Positions 6,097 through 9,809 of a stretch of DNA of 9,809 bases are shown piece after piece. Under the pieces are notes generated by a model. That model was not told the DNA's origin and ran no database searches. It saw only the letters and a list, made by a program, of their open reading frames with translations. Source of the stretch: Oscillospiraceae bacterium (GTDB taxonomy: Bacteria > Bacillota > Clostridia > Oscillospirales > Oscillospiraceae); assembly GCA_009785655.1 (NCBI GenBank), contig WQVW01000041.1:1-9809 (forward strand), read 5' to 3'. The first letter of the stretch is position 1, and each line of letters begins with the position of its first letter. Position numbers and translations under genes: made by a program.

Positions 6097-6915
6097 CTAT
6101 AATACATTATTCCATGCCTCAATGTATTCGCCAATTGATTGGTATCGTTCTTCTTTATCTGTGCTTATCGCTTTTGTTGCCACTTTGAACAAGCTTTCCG
6201 ACGCAGTCCATTTTTCAAACGACCGATCCATTTTGCCGCCGAATAAATTGAAAGCCGTCGCGCCCATACAAAATACATTTGAACGTTCATCAATTTTCGC
6301 GCCTAATTCAAATTCTTCTGGAGACATGTATCCTGTTGAGCCCCACATGCGACCCATATCGTTGATAACCGGTTTTTTTCTGTAAAACTCAATGTCACAA
6401 AACATCGTTTGGCGCGTGTCGAAGTTATACATGATAGCACCATCGTAAAAATCAATCGCGATATATCCTTTTTCGTTGACATGTTTATGAAACAAAATAA
6501 CATCCTGATAAATAGCTAATTTATCAGCCACCGGTAAGCTTAAAAAACGCGCATGGGAATCATACATTCTTCCCATGCATTTTCCGTCAAACCACTCAAA
6601 AACTAACAGATACCCTCCGTTTATTGTTTTATGGCTTAACAGCTTTGTCAGTTTGGGATGATCTAAATCTTCGTAAATTGTGACGGTAGATTTTATGCGT
6701 TCTATTGCTTGCACAGGTGTTACAAGGCCTCTTAATGTCGCGGCACCCGCGGTTTTAAGAAATAGTTTTTTATCATCACGCTGAACCCCAAAACATAGAT
6801 TCCCGGAATCCTGTTGATCAAATACGATGAATGGCTCCCCATAGTCGTTAATAAAAGAAAAGTCAAAATCTACATTTAAATCAAACGACACCTGTCCAAT
6901 GGTTTTTCTTATCAT
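6097..6915 (-). CDS. Divergent Ser/Thr protein kinase-like protein
   Basis: A 272-residue single-domain soluble protein with the eukaryotic-like kinase fold but an unusual active site. The N-lobe has K54 (KLFLKTAG), which fits the ATP-anchoring lysine, and E72 as a possible helix-C partner. The catalytic loop reads IAIDFYDGAIMYNF (152-165): the base Asp is D155, but the usual K and N of HRDLKxxN are Tyr157 and Ala160. The DFG-equivalent reads CDIEFY (D174). The activation segment ends in the typical GSTGYMSPEEF (192-202), and a C-lobe signature SNVFCMGATAFNLFG follows. Related Firmicute proteins share a YDG-x-IMY catalytic loop as I recall them, so the divergence may be family-wide. ATG at 6915 is chosen for the GGAAGG upstream; a GTG at 6948 is less likely. 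It follows the alarmone synthetase by 45 bases. Sampled 60-base blocks were 35-47% G+C, lower than its neighbours. Active kinase or pseudokinase is undecided. Confidence 0.78.
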   Translation of the reverse strand: MIRKTIGQVSFDLNVDFDFSFINDYGEPFIVFDQQDSGNLCFGVQRDDKKLFLKTAGAATLRGLVTPVQAIERIKSTVTIYEDLDHPKLTKLLSHKTINGGYLLVFEWFDGKCMGRMYDSHARFLSLPVADKLAIYQDVILFHKHVNEKGYIAIDFYDGAIMYNFDTRQTMFCDIEFYRKKPVINDMGRMWGSTGYMSPEEFELGAKIDERSNVFCMGATAFNLFGGKMDRSFEKWTASESLFKVATKAISTDKEERYQSIGEYIEAWNNVL

Positions 6916-6960
6916 TAAACCTGCCTTCCAACATATAATTTTGCGCACTCGCGCATAAAC

Positions 6961-7605
6961 TCAAATCTCCTGAACATCCTGATTGATCAGCGAAATAATC
7001 TCATGGATTTTGAACATGCGGTCATCCAGTGCGGCGATTTTGTCGGCGATAACGATGAGTTCATCACTCAGGTGCTTCGGAATATGCTCCCGGTACTTAT
7101 AACGTGCCTTGTGCTCCAGCGTGGCCCAGAAATTCATAGCCTCTGTGCGGATTTGAATTTCTACCGTTATATACTCTGTCTTGCCTGAAAAGAAGACGGG
7201 AAGCTCCAAGATAAGATGATAACTGCGATATCCGCTGGGTTTGGGGTTGCTGACGTAGTCTTTCTCCTCCAATATATTCACAGCGGGCATGGATTTTAGC
7301 AGATCGGCCAGAAAATAAATGTCCTTGGCAAAAGGGCAGATGATACGCAGACCCGCGATATCCCGCAAATATTTCTTCGCATTGTCAGTCGTGATATCCA
7401 CATTCATCTCATAGAGCTTCTGCGCGATACTCTCCGGTGCTTTCATCCGGCTTCTGATATATTCAATAGAGTGATTATCCTGAAAATCTTTCAGGTCTTC
7501 ATGGATAATATTCAATTTTGTCAGCAGGGTTCTTAATCCCCATTCGTATACGGGCAATAGTTTTTTCAGTTTTGCAAATTCTTCAACACTAAATCGTACA
7601 GACAT
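6961..7605 (-). CDS. Small alarmone synthetase, (p)ppGpp synthetase of RelQ/YjbM type
   Basis: A 214-residue RelA/SpoT synthetase domain without hydrolase, TGS or ACT domains, the size of RelQ/SasB or RelP/SasA proteins. It would transfer pyrophosphate from ATP to GDP or GTP, making the stringent-response alarmones in the cytoplasm. Visible motifs: IEYIRSRMKAPESI (48-61), RDIAGLRIIC (81-90, with the metal-binding Asp82), NPKPSGYRSYHL (120-131, nucleotide binding) and VEIQIRTEAMNFWATLEHK (148-166, with catalytic Glu149). The C-terminal helical tail (about 175-214) matches the tetramerising helix region of RelQ-type enzymes. GGAGG lies 7 bases before the ATG. It lies 20 bases behind the histidine kinase and 45 bases ahead of the kinase-like gene, so it is probably co-transcribed with a two-component system. 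All family residues I can check are present, so activity is expected. RelQ versus RelP class is not resolved. Confidence 0.92.
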   Translation of the reverse strand: MSVRFSVEEFAKLKKLLPVYEWGLRTLLTKLNIIHEDLKDFQDNHSIEYIRSRMKAPESIAQKLYEMNVDITTDNAKKYLRDIAGLRIICPFAKDIYFLADLLKSMPAVNILEEKDYVSNPKPSGYRSYHLILELPVFFSGKTEYITVEIQIRTEAMNFWATLEHKARYKYREHIPKHLSDELIVIADKIAALDDRMFKIHEIISLINQDVQEI

Positions 7606-7625
7606 TTCGTTACCTCCAGATTATG

Positions 7626-8666
7626 TTACAAGGGCAATGTGATGGTGAACACTGCGCCGCCTTTATTTGAATTCTCCGCCGTTACATGGCCGCCGTGTTG
7701 GGTGGCGATTGATTTGACAATCGACAAGCCGATACCGTGGTTGCCGTCTGTGCCTTTATAAAAACGCTCAAAAACATGGGGCAGCGCTTCAGGGTCAATA
7801 CCGTCACCGTCATCTGCTACGCGGATTATAATATGATCCCGCGTCCGATGACATGACAACGTGATTTCAGCACCGGCATAGCGTATGGCGTTGGAGAGCA
7901 AATTATCGACAGCCCTTGAAATCAGCTCGGCAATGCACTCGTATAAAACAGCGTCTTCGCCGAAGTCAAAAGACAAGCGGAGTTGCTGTTTTTTTGCCAT
8001 GGCGTGTTGTCGCATGGCGCAGTTGCGTATAATCTCTGTCAAATCTGCTTCCGCGCTGTGATAGGCGGTGGTGATATTGTCGATTTTGGATATATACAGC
8101 AAATCTGTCACCAGGTCAGACAGTTTGTCCGTCTCTTGCAAAATAGTCTCACTGGCCTGTGTGGGTTCCATCAGACCGAAGGCGATACCCTCCGCATAAC
8201 ATTTGATCGACATCAGCGGGGTTCGCAACTCATGCGAGGCGTTTTGGAAAAAGGCTTTTTGCTCACTATCATAAACAGCCAATTGTTTTACGGCGTTATT
8301 CAAAGCCGTGTTTAAAGCATCGAGTTCTGTGTCCTTAAAATCAAAGTCGTTGGGTGTGAAGCTGCCATGGCCGATATTCAACGCAAACTTGCCCAGTTTC
8401 TCGATGGGTTGGGTGATGGAGTTCGATAAAAAATAAGTAACAATCACAGCCACCACAAACATAATACTGATTAAAACAAACAGAATGATACCGGTTCTGC
8501 CGACAATTCGCGATGCCTCATCATAAATATTATTGTATTCTCTATCCACCGCCAACAGCCTGATTGCGATATTAAAAATAACCCCAGTCAACGCGAATGA
8601 GAAAAACAGCACAGCAGAAAACGCCGCCAGGATTCTTCGGCGTATTTTAGTTTTCTTCATTTTCAT
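7626..8666 (-). CDS. Membrane sensor histidine kinase with HAMP domain
   Basis: A 346-residue classical histidine kinase. A basic start (MKMKKTKIRRR) precedes membrane helix 1 (about 12-38). A very short external loop of about 20 residues (40-59) leads to helix 2 (60-80) and a HAMP domain starting SNSITQPIEKLGKFALNIGHG (about 81-133). The HisKA H-box is FQNASHELRTPLMSIK (140-155) with phospho-accepting His145. The ATPase has the N-box AVDNLLSNAIRYA (252-264), the G1 box DDGDGID (285-291), the F-box VFERFYKG (298-305) and the G2 box GIGLSIVKSI (311-320). The tiny external loop suggests sensing within the membrane or through a partner rather than a soluble ligand domain. The start is uncertain: ATG at 8666 or 8660 (or GTG at 8675), all inside the 3' end of the regulator gene with only purine-rich upstream sequence, implying translational coupling. 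The partner is the receiver-only protein upstream. Confidence 0.93.
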   Translation of the reverse strand: MKMKKTKIRRRILAAFSAVLFFSFALTGVIFNIAIRLLAVDREYNNIYDEASRIVGRTGIILFVLISIMFVVAVIVTYFLSNSITQPIEKLGKFALNIGHGSFTPNDFDFKDTELDALNTALNNAVKQLAVYDSEQKAFFQNASHELRTPLMSIKCYAEGIAFGLMEPTQASETILQETDKLSDLVTDLLYISKIDNITTAYHSAEADLTEIIRNCAMRQHAMAKKQQLRLSFDFGEDAVLYECIAELISRAVDNLLSNAIRYAGAEITLSCHRTRDHIIIRVADDGDGIDPEALPHVFERFYKGTDGNHGIGLSIVKSIATQHGGHVTAENSNKGGAVFTITLPL

Positions 8667-9090
8667 GCGCTTCACTACTTTCTTTTCCGCCGGCCTCAGC
8701 AGCGTTGGCGTGGGCTTGACGCTCAAACTCTATGCGCCTGAAAATTGCTTTGATCCGCATCACCAGTGCCATCGGTGAAAAGGGTTTTATCAAGTAATCA
8801 TCACTGCCCAAATCCAGGCCTGTGGCGTAATCCAGGTCGCTGTCTCTCGCGGTCAGCATGATGATCGGCACGGAACTTTTCTTGCGCAGCTCTTTGCAGA
8901 CAATAAAGCCGTTAGAGCCGGGCATCATCACGTCCAAAATCACCAGATCGGCGGGTGATTCGGCAAAAGCCGCGAGGAGCCGGTCGCCGGTCTCAAAATC
9001 TTCAACCGCATATCCGGCGTTTTCCAGGAACGCTTTAATAGCGACCCTGATATTTGTTTCATCATCTGCGATATATATTTTCTTTTCCAT
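8647..9090 (-). CDS. Response regulator with receiver domain only
   Basis: A 147-residue protein: a full CheY-like receiver (1-120) and a 27-residue hydrophilic tail rich in Ala and Glu. Receiver residues are all present: acidic pocket D9 and D10 (YIADDE), phospho-acceptor D53 (LVILDVMMPGSNG), T80 (IIMLTAR) and K102 (YLIKPFSP). The receiver reads like the OmpR/PhoB group, whose members continue into a winged-helix DNA-binding domain of about 100 residues. Here the frame ends after the linker, and the histidine kinase gene begins about 20 bases before the regulator's stop, leaving no room for one. ATG at 9090 has GAAAGGGT upstream; the frame is open to 9162, but that extension would cover the promoter. 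It may act by protein contact, for example on the alarmone synthetase or kinase-like protein downstream, or as a phosphate sink; neither is shown by sequence. Confidence 0.92.
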   Translation of the reverse strand: MEKKIYIADDETNIRVAIKAFLENAGYAVEDFETGDRLLAAFAESPADLVILDVMMPGSNGFIVCKELRKKSSVPIIMLTARDSDLDYATGLDLGSDDYLIKPFSPMALVMRIKAIFRRIEFERQAHANAAEAGGKESSEAHENEEN

Positions 9091-9152
9091 ATTATAGTAC
9101 CCTTTCGATTGGTTGCGTTCGAGATGGGGATGCCAGATTGATTGCATACAGT

Positions 9153-9181
9153 ATTTTATCATTTTATCACAAAAATCTCAA
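9153..9181 (-). promoter_or_regulatory. Predicted sigma-A promoter of the two-component/alarmone gene cluster
   Basis: On the minus strand TTGAGA (9181-9176) is followed after exactly 17 bases by TAAAAT (9158-9153), with TGA just before the -10 (extended -10). Transcription would start near 9146, giving a leader of about 55 bases before the regulator ATG at 9090. The layout is almost the same as the promoter at 943-971. Confidence 0.6.
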
Positions 9182-9207
9182 CAGGCAGAATCATCGCAAT
9201 GATGTTT

Positions 9208-9253
9208 AAATTATAGCAGACTATCTCCCTGGTGAGACAGTCTGCTATAATTT
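9208..9253. terminator. Long hairpin downstream of thiD, probable terminator
   Basis: A 15-bp perfect stem (9208-9222 with 9239-9253, core ATAGCAGACT/AGTCTGCTAT) continues, after one A-C mismatch, into TCTC/GAGA closing a CCTGGT loop. On the plus strand the stem runs into TTTTT (9251-9255). On the minus strand, the direction of thiD, it ends ATAATTTAAAC. It lies about 60 bases past the thiD stop and just ahead of the promoter at 9153-9181, insulating the two units. The stem is unusually A+T-rich at its base and long for a plain terminator, so an operator or small repeat element is an alternative. Confidence 0.6.
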
Positions 9254-9315
9254 TTGATCGTGTAAATATTTTCGTTTGTGAAAATTTATAAAATATGTAC
9301 CGGGCGATACTTACG

Positions 9316-9809
9316 TTAATTTCGCTGATATCCATGGTCCAGCGGGCCCGCCCCAGCACCTAAATCCAGCATTGCAGCGATGGCCCCGGTGAGATACTCT
9401 TTCGCTAGTTGCACGCTTTCTTCAAGAGACTTGCCCTCTGCCAGTCGGCAGGCAATTGCCGAGGATAGGGTGCAGCCTGTGCCATGGGTGTTGCTGTTGC
9501 GGATGCGTTCGGCGCGAATCCATACAGATTTGCCGCTGTCGTACAGCAGATCGGCCGCTTCACGATTCCCATGGCCGCCTTTGAGCAGTACAGCACAGGG
9601 GAATTTGCCGCCGATCGTCTCTGCCGCTTTTTGCATATCCGCTTCGTCGGTGACTGCAAATCCGCAAATCTCCCCGCTTTCAGAGAGGTTGGGAGTGATC
9701 ACGCGTGCGAGTGGGACAAGCTCGCGCATCAGTGTATCAATCGCGCCGTCGGAAATCAGCTTAGATCCGCTGGTGGATATCATGACAGGATCCAATACAA
9801 TGTTCCGAG
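9316..9809 (-). CDS. thiD: Hydroxymethylpyrimidine/phosphomethylpyrimidine kinase, 5' end outside window
   Basis: The C-terminal 163 or so residues of ThiD; the start lies beyond base 9809, where the frame stays open (RNIVLDPVM). ThiD phosphorylates 4-amino-5-hydroxymethyl-2-methylpyrimidine twice, giving the pyrimidine half of thiamine. It is a ribokinase-fold enzyme of the cytoplasm. Visible family marks are VLDPVMISTSGSKL, then VITPNLSESGEICG, AVLLKGGHG, and the anion-hole/catalytic segment NTHGTGCTLSSAIACRLAEG near the C-terminus. The tail ends GPLDHGYQRN, close to the usual ending of ThiD proteins, so the 3' end is complete. The TTG at 9795 is an internal leucine codon, not a start. Other thi genes, if present, are upstream and outside this window. 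Residues typical of PdxK-type pyridoxal kinases were not noted. Confidence 0.92.
   Translation of the reverse strand, partial: RNIVLDPVMISTSGSKLISDGAIDTLMRELVPLARVITPNLSESGEICGFAVTDEADMQKAAETIGGKFPCAVLLKGGHGNREAADLLYDSGKSVWIRAERIRNSNTHGTGCTLSSAIACRLAEGKSLEESVQLAKEYLTGAIAAMLDLGAGAGPLDHGYQRN

Noticed and set aside
6942..6955. TGCGC-ACTC-GCGCA hairpin between the synthetase and the kinase-like gene
   Set aside because: Only a 5-bp stem and no U-run after it in the direction of transcription, so not a convincing terminator or attenuator.
8647..8720. Frameshift removing the regulator's DNA-binding domain
   Set aside because: The sequence after the receiver in the other frames leads directly into the histidine kinase's first membrane helix; no winged-helix remnant is seen, so a simple frameshift does not explain the short protein.
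9091..9096. TATAAT (minus strand) directly before the regulator ATG
   Set aside because: It touches the start codon, so it could not produce a transcript carrying the ribosome binding site.
9091..9162. N-terminal extension of the response regulator to 9162
   Set aside because: The extra 24 residues are not receiver-like and overlap the predicted promoter; ATG at 9090 has a better ribosome binding site and gives the normal receiver start.

Overview
The window looks like a chromosomal segment of a spore-forming, strictly anaerobic Clostridia-type Firmicute. The signs are strong GGAGG ribosome binding sites, a SpoIIM-like sporulation membrane protein beside a XerD-type recombinase, and an acyl-CoA dehydrogenase/Etf operon whose EtfA carries a two-cluster ferredoxin domain, an arrangement known from anaerobic electron-bifurcating acyl-CoA reductases. 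Lineage below that level is not resolved. No rRNA, tRNA, CRISPR array or transposase is visible.

Left end (1-1000): two leftward genes, a small polytopic membrane protein and then a 5'-complete but window-truncated flavodoxin-domain protein. Both are probably read from a promoter at 943-971. The intergenic region that follows also holds a 19-bp inverted repeat and a weak rightward promoter.

Centre-left (1098-4313): a compact rightward operon of acyl-CoA dehydrogenase, etfB and ferredoxin-fused etfA. Each gene has a strong ribosome binding site, and a strong hairpin closes the operon. Motifs in EtfB and EtfA fit a flavin-based electron-bifurcating complex. No thiolase, crotonase or CoA-transferase lies nearby, so the acyl substrate is open.

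Centre to right (4337-9181): seven consecutive leftward open frames with small gaps and no visible internal terminator. In transcription order they are a receiver-only response regulator, a membrane histidine kinase, a small (p)ppGpp synthetase, a divergent Ser/Thr-kinase-like protein, a doubtful 60-codon hydrophobic frame, spoIIM and a XerD-type recombinase. A good promoter (9153-9181) precedes the regulator, and the hairpin at 4288-4313 can serve both converging units. The first four genes suggest a signalling module: the two-component pair has no DNA-binding output and is followed by an alarmone synthetase and an atypical kinase fold. That functional link is inference from gene order only.

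Right end (9208-9809): the 3' part of thiD (thiamine biosynthesis, leftward), followed by a long, nearly perfect hairpin that separates it from the signalling cluster.
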